From Roseiarcus sp963822215 (GTDB lineage Bacteria; Pseudomonadota; Alphaproteobacteria; Rhizobiales; Beijerinckiaceae): a stretch of 64,000 nt of DNA. Positions 46,125-60,168 of the stretch are shown in pieces (the stretch's first letter is position 1; each line of letters starts with the position of its first letter). The DNA is taken from positions 558,001 to 622,000 of the forward strand of contig CAWGGX010000004.1 of NCBI GenBank assembly GCA_963822215.1, read 5' to 3'. A program made the translations under genes and the position numbers. The notes under the pieces are model-generated. The model did no database searches, was not told the DNA's origin, and worked only from the letters and a program-made list of their open reading frames with translations.

Positions 46125-46865
46125 TTAACCCGATCGGTCGGCGAGGGCCATCCCCGAACGCGCCTTCACCGCACGGTAGTAGGTCCACAACATGCGCGCA
46201 GCCACCCCGCGCCAGGGACGCCAGCGCTCGGCAATCCGCTCGAGGCGCGCAGCGTCCGGCCGCGATTTCAGCGAGAGCGCCAGCTTCGCCGCCTCCTGCA
46301 GGGCGAGATCGCCAGCGGGAAAGGCGTCGGGGTGACCAAGACAGAACAGGAGAAAGATGTCTGCGGTCCACGGGCCGACGCCTTTCACCCTCACAAGGGC
46401 GTTATGGGCGTCCCCCGCGTCGAGCGCGGCGAGGCCTTCCAGGTCGAGGCTGCGCATGGCGATCGCCTCTGCCGACGCCCTTAGCGTGCGGATCTTTGCG
46501 GCCGAAAGACCGCAGCCGCGAAGGTCCTCGTCAGTCGCGGCCGCCAGTCGCGCGGCTTCAAGCGGCGCGATGCGCGCCTCAAGCCTGCCCAGGATCGCGC
46601 TTGCGCTGGCGACCGACACCTGCTGCGAGACGATGATTGCTGCGAGGCCGGCGAACCCGGGATCCCGCCGACGCAGCGGTGTCGGGCCGCCGACGTCGAG
46701 CAACCGAGCGACAAGCTCGGGATCTTTCCGCAACAGAGCGTCGACGGCGGCGTGAAGGCTCGCCTCGTCGGTGATCGGCGGGCCGGGATGATAGATCCGT
46801 TTTGGCGTCTTCGGCGTCGGTCGGCTTGTGCGCGCCGTCGGCTTGTGCATTCGCTTGTCCGTCAT
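46125..46865 (-). CDS. DNA-3-methyladenine glycosylase (AlkA-like)
   Basis: A 246-aa HhH-GPD base-excision glycosylase: IIVSQQVSVASASAILGRLE, the helix-hairpin-helix VKGVGPWTADIFLLFCLG and the catalytic Asp in FPAGDLALQEA. It removes alkylated purines. No iron-sulphur cluster cysteines are present, as expected for AlkA. The start is ambiguous (46919, 46877, 46865 or 46850). With 46865 its ATG shares the CATG at 46863-46866 with the divergent gluQ. Confidence 0.9.
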   Translation of the reverse strand: MTDKRMHKPTARTSRPTPKTPKRIYHPGPPITDEASLHAAVDALLRKDPELVARLLDVGGPTPLRRRDPGFAGLAAIIVSQQVSVASASAILGRLEARIAPLEAARLAAATDEDLRGCGLSAAKIRTLRASAEAIAMRSLDLEGLAALDAGDAHNALVRVKGVGPWTADIFLLFCLGHPDAFPAGDLALQEAAKLALSLKSRPDAARLERIAERWRPWRGVAARMLWTYYRAVKARSGMALADRSG

Positions 46866-47763
46866 GCGCCCGGCCATCGATCCCGTTTCGCCTGTCTTTC
46901 GGTTCGCCCCGACGCCCAACGGCCTGCTGCACCTTGGACACGCCTATTCCGCGCTGTGCAACCAGCGTTTGGCTAAGCAGGCTGGCGGACGGCTGCTGCT
47001 GCGCATTGAAGACCTCGATCGAGCACGCTGCAAGCCCGCTTACGAGGCGGCGATCGTTGATGATCTCGCCTGGCTCGGCGTGTGTTTTGACGGGTCGCCG
47101 CGGCGGCAAAGCGAGCATGGCGACGACTATGCGGCGGCGCTCGATCGTCTCCGCTCGCGAGGTCTCGTCTACCCGTGTTTCTGCAGCCGCGCGGACGTTG
47201 CGCGTGATGCGGCCGGGCGCGATCCCGACGGCGCGCTGCGCTACGCGGGCCGTTGCCGCGCCTTATCGGAGACGGAGCGGCGACTCCGCCTTGCGCGCCG
47301 GGAAAAAGTCGCGTGGCGGCTGGACATAGGCCGCGCGCTCGAGCTCGCGCCGGTGCAGATCGTTTGGCTCGAATACGGCGAGGGGACGACGGCCGACGAG
47401 CGCGTGGCCGACCCGGCCGCATGGGGCGACGTCGTCCTTCGGGGACGGGATCTTGCCGCAAGCTATCATCTGGCGGTGACGGTCGACGATGGCCTCCAGG
47501 GCGTCACCGACGTCGTGCGCGGCCAGGATCTCTTGGCTGCGACCTCTGTCCATTGCCTGCTTCAGGAGCTGCTTGGCTTGCCCGCGCCGCGTTATCGACA
47601 CCACCGCCTTGTGCTCGACGCCGAAGGCGACAAGCTGTCGAAGAGCCGCCGCTCGCCGTCGCTCGCCGTCCTCCGGGCAAAAGGCGTTACAGCGCAAGCG
47701 GTTAAAGGCGCATTGAGATTTTCGCACGAGGTCGAGGCCGCGTTCGCCGTCACGCTCAGTTGA
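46864..47763 (+). CDS. gluQ: Glutamyl-Q tRNA(Asp) synthetase
   Basis: A 299-aa truncated GluRS paralogue that glutamylates queuosine in tRNA-Asp. HIGH-like motif in FAPTPNGLLHLGHAYSALCN, LLLRIEDLDRARCKP, zinc-type cysteines (YPCFCSRADV, YAGRCR), and KMSKS-like DKLSKSRRSPS. It lacks the anticodon-binding domain, which defines the family. The upstream in-frame start at 46828 is less likely. It converges on the M23 peptidase gene with an eight-base overlap. Confidence 0.93.
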   Translation: MRPAIDPVSPVFRFAPTPNGLLHLGHAYSALCNQRLAKQAGGRLLLRIEDLDRARCKPAYEAAIVDDLAWLGVCFDGSPRRQSEHGDDYAAALDRLRSRGLVYPCFCSRADVARDAAGRDPDGALRYAGRCRALSETERRLRLARREKVAWRLDIGRALELAPVQIVWLEYGEGTTADERVADPAAWGDVVLRGRDLAASYHLAVTVDDGLQGVTDVVRGQDLLAATSVHCLLQELLGLPAPRYRHHRLVLDAEGDKLSKSRRSPSLAVLRAKGVTAQAVKGALRFSHEVEAAFAVTLS

Positions 47764-49790
47764 GCCTGGCGGTGATTCCGGCGGGTTTCTCGATCGCCTC
47801 AGCAGCGGCGGACGGCGCCTGGGACCGGATTTGATCGATCCGGTCGCGTTCGCGCTTGAAGGACGCAAGCATCTTGCCGTCGAACTCTCGGGTGCGGGCG
47901 AGCTTGATGGCCATCGGGTCGACGAAGTTGCCGTTGATGATCACCTCATAATGCAGATGCGGTCCCGTCGCGAGGCCGGTCTGCCCAAGATAGCCGATGA
48001 CCTGGCCCTGCGTGACGCGCGCGCCCTCCGTGACGCCGCGACCGAAGCCGGACATGTGGTTGTATGTGGTGACGTATCCGTTGGCGTGCTGGATCTCGAA
48101 CTCGGCGCCCGTAGCCGGATTCCCACCCAGACTTGATGACGACTCCGTTGCCGGCGGCAAAGATTGGCGTGCCGATCGGCGCGCCCCAGTCGACGCCGGT
48201 GTGCATGCGGGTGAAGCCGAGGATCGGGTGAAAGCGCATGCCGAACGGAGACGTGATGTCGCCCTCGGCGATCGGCTTGCGCAGCAGAAACTTTCGACTC
48301 GATCGGCCGCTCTCATCGTAATAGTCAACGCTGTTGTCGTCCGGCGCCTGGAAGCGATAGTATTTAAAGGTCTGGTCGTGCACCGCGATCGTTGCGTAAA
48401 GAAGTTCGGGTCGCGGATCGATGTCGTCGGGATCGGAATAGAAGGCTTCGACGGAATCGCCGGGACTCGTCGTTCTCTGGAAGTCGACGTCGTTGGAGAA
48501 GACCCGTGTTAGGAGGTCGATGACCGGCCTGGGCAGGCCCTGTTTGAGCGCCGTCTCGTAAAGGCTCTCGTAAAGGCTCATGCCGCCGGAATCGCTCGAG
48601 GCGGCTTCCGGCTTGCGCGGCCCGAGGGCGGTGTTGAGCGAGACGGGCGCGTAGGCGCCTGCGTCGTTGAACGCAACCCTCGCCTTGAGCTGATCGTCGG
48701 CGTAAACCGAGACACGAGCGATTTTCGGCTTCTCTGCGCGCACGCTCGGCTCCAGAGGGAGCAGAAGGATCTTCTGACCTTCGGCGACCGGAGATTCACC
48801 ATGCTTGACGCCGAAAGCCGCCAAGATCGCGGCTGCCGCCTCCGGCGTCGCGCCGTTGGCTTTCAGGACGTCCTCGAAGGTCTCGCCATGCCGCATCTGG
48901 ACGAGCTTCTCCGTCGGCGAGGCGTCGTCGGAACCGGACGACTTGGCGACGTTGGTGACGTTTTCCGGGATCATGCGAACTTCGATCGAGGCGAACGGCG
49001 CGCTCGAGCTGACGCTGCCGGCGGTCGCGTAGGCGAGCGCTGATCCGACCCGGTCGCCCGTCGCTTGGCTCGTCCGCATCAGCATCAGCTGAGGCGGCAG
49101 CGGCGGGACGGGCGATCGCGGTATTTCGGGTTGGGTCTTCAGCGTCTCGACGACTTGGGCTTCCGCTTCGGTCGCCGAAAGCTCGCCGGTCGCCAGGCTA
49201 GACTCTTCGGGCGTCAGATCCGTCGTGCGAAAGGTGACCTCGGCGTCGTCCTGCGCCGGTCCGGGGTCCGGCGCGGCGTCCGCGGCGACAGAATCGTTTG
49301 TGAGCTTGAGCGGATTGAAGGGCGGAACCGCGTCGGCGAAACCGGTCGGCGTCAACGTGAGGGTTGTCTGCAACCGCGTGAACGCCCGCTCCTTCACCAC
49401 TTCCTTGTCGCCGACCTTGATCGTGGTCGGAACGCTGTAGGTCTGCTTGTCGGAGACGATATTAACCGGGCGCAAGAGCCGGTCGCCCTTGCCAAGGCTA
49501 ACGCCTTCCTCCTGGGAATCCGTCGGGGCGGCGTTCGTCACGAATTCGGGCGCGTCGGCGAAATTCGACTGGCTGTCGAGATCGAAGTAGAGGGCCGCGC
49601 CGATCAGCGCGACGCCGCTCAATCCGGTCAGCGCGGCGCCCGCGAGCCATCGGAGCGACGCGCGCCGGCGATCGGCTCTGTCGAGGCGGTCGTCGCCGAG
49701 GCGGATCGGCGGCTCGACGCCCAGCTCCAGACCGACAACCGCACGGTCGCCGCGCGCGAGGTGTCGGGGAAAGGCGGCGGCTGTCGTCAA
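47756..49790 (-). pseudogene. M23 metallopeptidase gene, frameshifted in the catalytic domain
   Basis: The N-terminal part has one membrane segment (WLAGAALTGLSGVALIGAAL), a long linker and LysM/opacity-associated-like and connector regions. The peptidase domain starts ITSPFGMRFHPILGFTRMHT with the first zinc ligands (HTGVDWGAP). After KSGWESGYGRR the conserved IQHANGYVTTYNHMSGFGRG and TGPHLHYEVIING (HLH ligands) lie in another frame, ending at 47756. One extra base near 48107 explains this. Relatives cleave peptidoglycan cross-links (DipM/ShyA-like). The start is uncertain; TTG at 49790 follows GGAAAG. Confidence 0.85.
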
Positions 49791-50594
49791 AACTTGTCTT
49801 TCCGCTTTTCCACACGTTCGGCCCGCAGGCGTATGTGGTCGGTGACTGTTAGCGCCGCGATTAGACGGAGGCAATCACGATCGCACGCGACGATCTCCGG
49901 CGCGCCTATCGCCCGCAACCTTGGCGAATCCGCGGCGAACGCTGTTTTCTCGACGGCTTCCGCGACAGTCACACCGATGTGACAAAATTTTCAAAAAAGT
50001 GTTTGACAGCCAAATCCGCCTTCCTTATACGCCCCTCCACCGACGGCGTTGCCGCAAGATGCGGCGGCGTCGCCATCTGGTTTTATGACACGAACGATCG
50101 AACCTCCCACCTGCTGAGAGGCGGGACGAGAGGTTTAGGTCGTTTTTTGCCCGCTTTGTGGGCGGGCGCGTAAGGATTGGGGTCACGGCCTTCCGAGAGA
50201 GCGGATGCTCGTGAGGAGGCCTGTCCTTGGGTTCTGTGCCGTCGGCCCTCCGCCGGGCACGAAGTTGACGCTGTTTGACAATTTCATCGGAAGGAAGAGA
50301 GACGTGGGCGGCGGTGTCCTTGCGTCTGGAGTTTTTTCTGTTGGTTTGGGGTTTGGCTTTCGGGCTGGGTCTTGGGCTGGCGGGGGGAGCGCCAGAGAAG
50401 GTACGTAACGACGGTCACGTTTCTAAACACCATCGCGTTTTTCATGTGGTTTGGGTCTTGGGACGTCGCGAGACGGTCCTTTGGTCTGGCGGCCATTTGA
50501 GGCGCGAAGTGTTGGAAACTCGTCAAGAGTAGCGATGGGCGTCGAGAGACGTTCACGCCAGAGTGACCAGTCGGGATTGAGATCTTCAAGTTGA
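49791..50594 (+). promoter_or_regulatory. rrn operon promoter and leader
   Basis: A TTGACA (-35) at 50003-50008 and TATACG at about 50026-50031 (17-base spacing) form a good vegetative promoter about 570 bases before 16S. It follows a T/A-rich stretch (CAAAATTTTCAAAAAAGTG) resembling an UP element. A second TTGACA at 50275-50280 followed by AATTTCATCGGAAGGAAGAG and ACGTGGGCGGC is the conserved leader segment seen just before 16S in this group, probably boxA/antitermination and processing signals. No protein gene is present. Confidence 0.7.
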
Positions 50595-52076
<1,482 letters not shown>

Positions 52077-52328
52077 GGATTATGGACCTCATCAACTTAG
52101 TCTTCGGATTGGCCCTCTTGGGGTTCGCCCGACGACGGTTTGTCGTCCGTTCAGAATCAAGCGGCTTTGTCAAAGGCCGCATTTGCGGGACATGCGCCGC
52201 CTTCGTCTCTCTTTCTTCATCAGGATTAGGATAGGGAAGACGCGCGGCGTTTTTGGGCTTTGTGGGCCCATCAAGCGCGGATATCGGGCCCTCCGAGGGC
52301 GCGGACAGCGTAAAAAAGTCTTTCGACC

Positions 52329-52405
52329 GGGCTTGTAGCTCAGTTGGTTAGAGCGCGCGCTTGATAAGCGTGAGGTCGGAGGTTCAAGTCCTCCCAGGCC
52401 CACCA
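52329..52405 (+). tRNA. tRNA-Ile (GAT)
   Basis: A 77-nt cloverleaf in the 16S-23S spacer with anticodon GAT (CGCGCTTGATAAGCGTG), T-loop GGTTCAAGTCC and an encoded CCA. Confidence 0.97.
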
Positions 52406-52496
52406 TTTGGGCAGTCGGCAAATAGCCGGTCGGCAGTCGGTTGTTTTCCGCTGCAGGCTCTGCTGCCCAATCCCGACTGCCGACTGCCTTCAAAAA

Positions 52497-52572
52497 GGGG
52501 CCATAGCTCAGTTGGGAGAGCGCGTGCTTTGCAAGCATGAGGTCGTCGGTTCGATCCCGTCTGGCTCCACCA
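52497..52572 (+). tRNA. tRNA-Ala (TGC)
   Basis: A 76-nt cloverleaf with anticodon TGC (GTGCTTTGCAAGCATG), T-loop GGTTCGATCCC and an encoded CCA. The spacer before it contains CAGTCGG repeats. Confidence 0.97.
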
Positions 52573-53013
52573 GTTTTGTGGCGGGAGCGGCGGATTGAGC
52601 TTTCGGGCCGGCGAAGAGATCCTGATCCTTTCGATGAGATTTATCAGTTCCGTTCTCTTTGAGGGACGCGAGCGGCGTCGAGCCGCGGCGTTTGCCTGCG
52701 AGGGAGCGGCGTTGGAAGGTTCGGTTCCCTTCGGAGCTGGCCTTTCGATATCTGACATTGTGAAGAGGAAGCGCATTCGGTCGAGGGCCGGGTAGGGCGA
52801 AACAAGAGTTGGGCAGGCCGTGAGGCCAGGGCCTGGCTGGCGTTTGGCTCTCAAATCCGACCCTCCGAGCAACCAGTCGTGGGTCCTTTGGCTGACCGCC
52901 AGGATCCCCGGATGCGTTTGAAGCAAAACTGGTCTTTTCGCGCCAGAGAGCGTTTGCCTCCGATTTGCCGATCGGGGGACCCCTAAAACAAACGCGCTTT
53001 GGCGATGAGAGCA
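52573..53013. other. tRNA-Ala to 23S spacer
   Basis: About 440 bases between tRNA-Ala and 23S, without a supported gene. Open frames on both strands are incidental. It probably holds the strand that pairs with 23S 3'-flanking sequence to form the RNase III processing stem, but no long perfect match was identified by eye. Confidence 0.5.
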
Positions 53014-55904
<2,891 letters not shown>

Positions 55905-56110
55905 TCTCGTCGCCAAGGCGCGCGCCAGACGACGGACGACGGACGACAGAGGACGGATAGTCCTTCTGTCCTTCGTATCCATCGTCAGACAGCGTCAAGA
56001 ACCAGTTTTGCTTCTGTCAGACGACAGACGTCGGACAACAGACGACGGAGGGGCTCAGGCTTTTCCGTCCTCTGTCGTCCGTCCTCCGCCGTCCGAACCG
56101 TCCTTTGCCG
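55905..56110. repeat. 23S-5S spacer with repeated and inverted GACGACGG arrays
   Basis: CAGACGACGGACGACGGACG with ACAGAGGACGG (55926-55956) is repeated in inverted form at 56065-56095 (CCGTCCTCTGTCGTCCGTCC with TCCGCCGTCCG). A third related direct stretch lies at 56018-56053. The result is a long hairpin between 23S and 5S. No gene is present. Confidence 0.8.
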
Positions 56111-56227
56111 GCCTGGTGGCTCTTGCAAGGCGATCAGACCCGATCCCATCCCGAACTCGGCCGTCAAACGCCTTCGCGCCAATGGTACTCTGTCTCAAGA
56201 CATGGGAGAGTAGGTCGTCGCCAGGCC
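56111..56227 (+). rRNA. rrf: 5S ribosomal RNA
   Basis: About 117 nt, closed by GCCTGG / CCAGGC, with the conserved CGATCCCATCCCGAACTCGG and GGGAGAGTAGGTCGTCGCC. Confidence 0.95.
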
Positions 56228-56336
56228 TGCAAAGGACGGAAAGCCAACGCTTCAAATACCCTTCCTCTTCAACAATAGGGCAGTCGGCAATAGGCAGTCG
56301 ATTGCCTGCTGCCTATTCCCTACCAATCCCCTCTGC

Positions 56337-56413
<77 letters not shown>

Positions 56414-56447
56414 AATTAAGCGAATAAAAACAATCAACTCACACCGC

Positions 56448-56474
56448 GCCCCGAGAAATCGGGGCATTTTTTTT
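56448..56474 (+). terminator. Intrinsic terminator of the rrn operon
   Basis: Stem GCCCCGA-GAAA-TCGGGGC followed by A and eight T. It lies 35 bases after tRNA-fMet. Confidence 0.92.
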
Positions 56475-56518
56475 GATTTTTCGCGACGGATCCGCGACAG
56501 TCCGCCATCCGATTCCCA

Positions 56519-56570
56519 GTAAGCGTGATCCGACGACCGCGCGGGGCTGATCAGGCGGCCTTGGCCTGGG
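56519..56570 (-). mobile_element. Right-end remnant of another IS66 copy, inverted
   Basis: GTAAGCGTGATCCGACGACC to GGCGGCCTTGGCCTGGG closely matches the reverse complement of the tnpC 3' end and right inverted repeat of the neighbouring element (59190-59240). This is a detached end of a second IS66 copy lying next to the left end of the complete one. Confidence 0.75.
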
Positions 56571-56692
56571 GGACGGCTGATCAACCACCCAGGTCCAGAG
56601 CCTCAAGAGGGCCGTAAGCGTGATGTGATGGCCGCCTTACGAGATGCTGTTGGCATGGGTTAAGTGTCCACTTGCGATTTGGTGGACAGCTG

Positions 56693-57193
56693 ATGACGAC
56701 CACAGCGGTATCAGATGGGACTGGTCTTGGCGTTCAAGGCGGCGCGCGGAGGAAGCGGCGGTCCTGGAGCGTGGCGGAGCGTCAGCGGATCGTCGAGGCT
56801 TCTCTGAGGCCAGGCGCGTCGGTTGCGGGCGTGGCGCGCGCGAATGGCGTCAACGTGAACCTGGTCTTCGAATGAATCCGCCGTTCGCGGGAAGGTTGGC
56901 CGGATCGGGGCTCCGGTGCGGGCAACGGGGCGTCGGCGGCGACAAGCTCGTCGCGGGAGGCGAGCGAAACCCCGAGGTTTGTTCCGATCCGCCTTGTCGC
57001 GGAGCAGCGGGGGGCGCCGACGCCGACTCGGGCCGATCTGGAAGGCGCGCCAGGTTTGCGGCATGACCTGCCGAGCGCGGCGCGGCTTGGGGCGATGGAG
57101 GTTCGCCTTCCCAACGGCGCGCAAGTTCGTATCGAAGAAGGCGTCGACGGCGAGGTCCTGCGTCTCGTGCTTTCGACGCTGAGCGGTCTGTGA
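56693..57193 (+). pseudogene. tnpA: IS66 TnpA with an in-frame opal codon
   Basis: A helix-turn-helix accessory protein of IS66 (WSVAERQRIVEASLRPGASV, AGVARANGVNVNLVFE). TGA at 56873-56875 replaces the expected Trp of VFxWIR, after which IRRSREGWPDRG to RLVLSTLSGL continues in frame to 57193. The stop overlaps the tnpB start (TGATG). Confidence 0.85.
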
Positions 57194-57546
57194 TGCTGCA
57201 CGTGGCGCCTGGCGTCAAAGTCTACCTCGCATGCCAACCCGTCGACATGCGGCGCGGCTTCGACGGGCTGTCGGCGGACGTAGCGCGGGTTCTCGCCGCC
57301 GATCCTTATTCGGGCGCAGCCTTCGTCTTCCGCGGCAAGCGCGGCGACTACGTGAAGATTTTGACCTGGGACGGCTCCGGCCTGTGCCTGTTCGCCAAGC
57401 GGCTGGAGAAGAGCAAGTTCGTCTGGCCGCCGATCGTCGAAGGCGCGCTGCAATTGACGGGGGCGCAACTGGCTCTGTTGCTGGAAGGCATCGACTGGCG
57501 CCGCACGGTCGCGCCGCCGCGGACGGAGCGCCCGCGGATCGCTTGA
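57193..57546 (+). CDS. tnpB: IS66 TnpB (IS66 Orf2-like)
   Basis: A 117-aa protein (LHVAPGVKVYLACQPVDMRR, GFDGLSADVARVL, AFVFRGKRGDYVKILTWDGS, GLCLFAKRLEKSKFVWP), a full-length IS66 Orf2 homologue required for transposition with TnpC. It appears intact. An in-frame GTG lies one codon upstream of the ATG. Confidence 0.95.
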   Translation: MLHVAPGVKVYLACQPVDMRRGFDGLSADVARVLAADPYSGAAFVFRGKRGDYVKILTWDGSGLCLFAKRLEKSKFVWPPIVEGALQLTGAQLALLLEGIDWRRTVAPPRTERPRIA

Positions 57547-57626
57547 GCGCCGCGAGTCGCCATAAAAATCAGGCGGCTCCGAGAGATTGCGGCTGCGCCG
57601 GAGGCGCGATTGTAGTAGGCGTCGTC

Positions 57627-59209
57627 ATGTCGACGTCGACGCCTGATTCGCCTCGCGATCCCGACGATCTGCGCCGCTTGGCGGACGATCTGCGACGCGA
57701 CGTCGCCTGGCTCAGGGCCGAGGTCCACGCCAAGGCGCTGATGATCGAGAAGCTGCGCGCCCAGCTCGCCGTTCTCCGTCGCGCCCGCTTCGGCCGCAAG
57801 TCGGAGAAGCTCGAGCTCATGATCGACGATATAGAAGCGGGCGTCGCCGAGACGCTCGCGCGCGCCGGCGTCGCCGAATCGGACGCGGCCGAGGCGACCG
57901 AGACCGGCGCCTCGTCGAAGACGAAGCGCAAGCCTTCGAACCGCGCTCCCTTGCCCGACCATTTGCCGGCGGAGACGATCGTCCACGAAGCGCCGTGCGT
58001 GTGCCCGGCTTGCGGCGGGGACAAGTCCGGCCGGATCGGCGCGGACGAGCGCGAGGCGCTCGAATACGTTCCCTCCCACTTCAAGCGCGTCGCGCACGTG
58101 CGGCCGAAGATGAGCTGCCGAGCGTGCGAGACCATCGTCCAGGCGCCGATGCCGACGCCGCCGATCGAGAAGGGGCGTCCGGGTCCGGCGCTGCTCGCCC
58201 ATGTCGTCGTGTCGAAGTTCTGCGATCATCTGCCGCTGCATCGTCAGACCGACATCTACGCCCGCAGCGGCGTTGAGATCGATCGTTCGGTCATGGCGGG
58301 CTGGATCGGCCGTCTCGCCAGACTGCTCGAACCCTTGAGCGAGAGGATCGAGCGCGATGTTCGCGCCGGCCTCGCGCTGCACGCCGACGACACGCCGGTC
58401 CCCGCGCTCGATCCCGGCAAAGGCAAGACCAAGACCGGCCGACTATGGACCGTGGTGCGCGACGAGCGTCCGTTCGGCGCGACAACGCGGCCCGCCGCCT
58501 TCTATCGCTACTCGCCCGACCGCAAGGCGGAGCATGCGCGGGCGCTGCTCGCCGGCTGTCGAGGCTTCCTCCACGCCGACGGCTACGCCGGCTTCGCCGA
58601 TCTTTACAAACCCGAGCCGGAGACCGGCGTTCCTCGCTTGACCGGAGTCGCCTGTTGGGCCCATGCGCGGCGCAAAATCTACGACGTTTTCGTCGAGACA
58701 GGCTCGTCCGCTGCGCGCGAGGCGCTGGAAAGAATCGCCCGACTGTTCGCCGTCGAGGCCGACATTCGCGGGCGCAGTCCGGCCAAGCGCCGGGAAGCCC
58801 GGCAGCGCCGATTCTGGCCGAACTCAAAGCCTTCCTCGATGCAACGCTGACCAAGATCAGCGGCAAGAGCTCGCTCGCCGGCGCCATCCGCTACGCGACC
58901 TCGCGCTGGACCGCTCTCACCCGCTTCGTCGACGACGGCCGGCTCGAAATGACCAACAACGCCGCCGAACGCGCCATCCGCCCGCTCGCCCTCGGGCGCA
59001 AGAACTATCTCTTCGCCGGCTCCGACGAAGGCGGCCGCCGAGCCGCCATCATGTACACGCTCATCGAGACCGCTCGCCTCAATCACCTCGATCCCGAGGC
59101 TTGGCTCGCCGACGTCATCGGACGCATCGCCGATCATCCAATCAATCGGGTCGACGAACTACTGCCCTGGAACTGGTCTCCGACCCCAGCCCAGGCCAAG
59201 GCCGCCTGA
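57627..59209 (+). pseudogene. tnpC: IS66 TnpC transposase, frameshifted
   Basis: The N-terminal coiled coil, the zinc motif (CVCPACGGDK, MSCRACE) and the first part of the DDE domain (LHADDTPVPALDPGKGKTKT, HADGYAGFADLY, CWAHARRKIYDVF) are in one frame to about 58805. The C-terminal part (APILAELKAFLDATLTKISG, MTNNAAERAIRPLALGRKNY, DELLPWNW) with the catalytic Glu follows in another frame to 59209. One indel near 58800-58815 explains it. Confidence 0.9.
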
Positions 59210-59240
59210 TCAGCCTGCGTGGTCGTCGCATCACTCTTAC

Positions 59241-59855
59241 TTCGTAGGCGTGGCGAGCTACGCCGCGGACCGGGTTGCCAGGTCTCAATCCTCGACGCAC
59301 CGCGAACGAAAAGAGCGCGCCGAGCATGCCCATGGCGCGCGTCGCCGTTCCGCTACCGCCGGCCACCCGGGCGAGTCCGTGTTTGCCTGTCTTAATCCGG
59401 GCGGCCGTCGCGCCTTCGCTTACGGCGTCTCGAGACGGCTCAATGTCTGCCGGCGTCACAGCTGCGACCTTCAGCGAGCCCAGAAGCGGCTTTATGTGTC
59501 TCTCAATGCGTCCCCGGTACCCGTCTAGGGTGCTCAGCTTTTTCGCCGTCCGGCGCCGGGTAAGAACGCGTCCGGCTTTGCAGCCCTCCAGGTACTCGTC
59601 TCACAGCTTGGCGACCGTGGCGGCTTGCCGCGCTTCTCGCTTCGCCGTCACCGGATCGCCACCCTTCACGACATCGCCGAGGATCCGCCGGGCTTCGTCG
59701 CGGGCCATTTCAGGCGTCCAGGGCGCACCATGACGGCCGATCGTCGCCCATCGCTGGCGACCATCGAAGGTCCGATATTTCACGACGTAGGCGACCGTGT
59801 CGCCATCCTGGCGGCGAGCCCCGAAGCCCGTTACCGCACCCTTGCCCTCATCCAT
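59241..59855 (-). pseudogene. Tyrosine integrase (P4-type) fragment with opal codon, cut by IS66
   Basis: The frame from an ATG at 59855 reads TGFGARRQDGDTVAYVVKYR, RQRWATIGRHGAPWTPEMAR and DEARRILGDVVKGGDPV, then ATVAKL-TGA(59601-59603)-DEYLEGCKAG and LSTLDGYRGRIERHIKPLLG, VTPADIE, GMLGALFSFAVRRGLRPGNP. These are the arm-binding and core-binding domains of island integrases. TGA stands where Cys is usual. The catalytic domain is missing beyond the IS66 end, and the extreme N-terminus is also lost. Confidence 0.82.
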
Positions 59856-60168
59856 ACGGCTGCATTCTGCAGCGATGGTCAATTGGATATTATTAGGCGC
59901 GAACTCATATATCAGAGTGCCGAAAGAACCGAGCCTCGCCGCCGGCAAACGCGAGCTTCGGACTCCGTTTGGAGCGGATCGCCGCCAGGCGCTGGTGAGA
60001 CTGCCGGTTGCGCTGGCGCAGCTGGTCGACGAGGTCCGGCGCGCGAGCATTGCGACAGACGGCTGCATTGGGGAGGGCCGAGAAATCGAGATCGCAATCT
60101 GGATCCTTGATGTCCAGGACCTTCACGCCATCTCTCGCGCAACTCGGGAGCCAAGTCGTCTCAAGTTC
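59856..60168. other. Region between the integrase remnant and dhaL, no gene supported
   Basis: About 313 bases. A 73-codon reverse frame at 59905-60126 is open but lacks a ribosome-binding site and any recognised family. The stretch contains a direct repeat TACTCTCTGTTCCCCCTTC / TACTCTCTGTTAG next to the dhaL stop. Confidence 0.4.

Larger units (their letters stand above)
56614..59240 (+). mobile_element. IS66-family insertion sequence (inactive)
   Basis: Terminal repeats GTAAGCGTGATGTGATGG (from 56614) and its inverted partner ending TCACTCTTAC (59240) bound a 2.63-kb element with the three standard genes tnpA, tnpB and tnpC. tnpA has a premature stop and tnpC a frameshift. No 8-bp target duplication is seen (AGAGGGCC against TTCGTAGG). 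The right end abuts an integrase pseudogene. Confidence 0.88.

Noticed and set aside
59905..60126. A 73-codon reverse frame between the integrase remnant and dhaL
   Set aside because: No ribosome-binding site, no family, and it overlaps debris. Not enough to call a gene.
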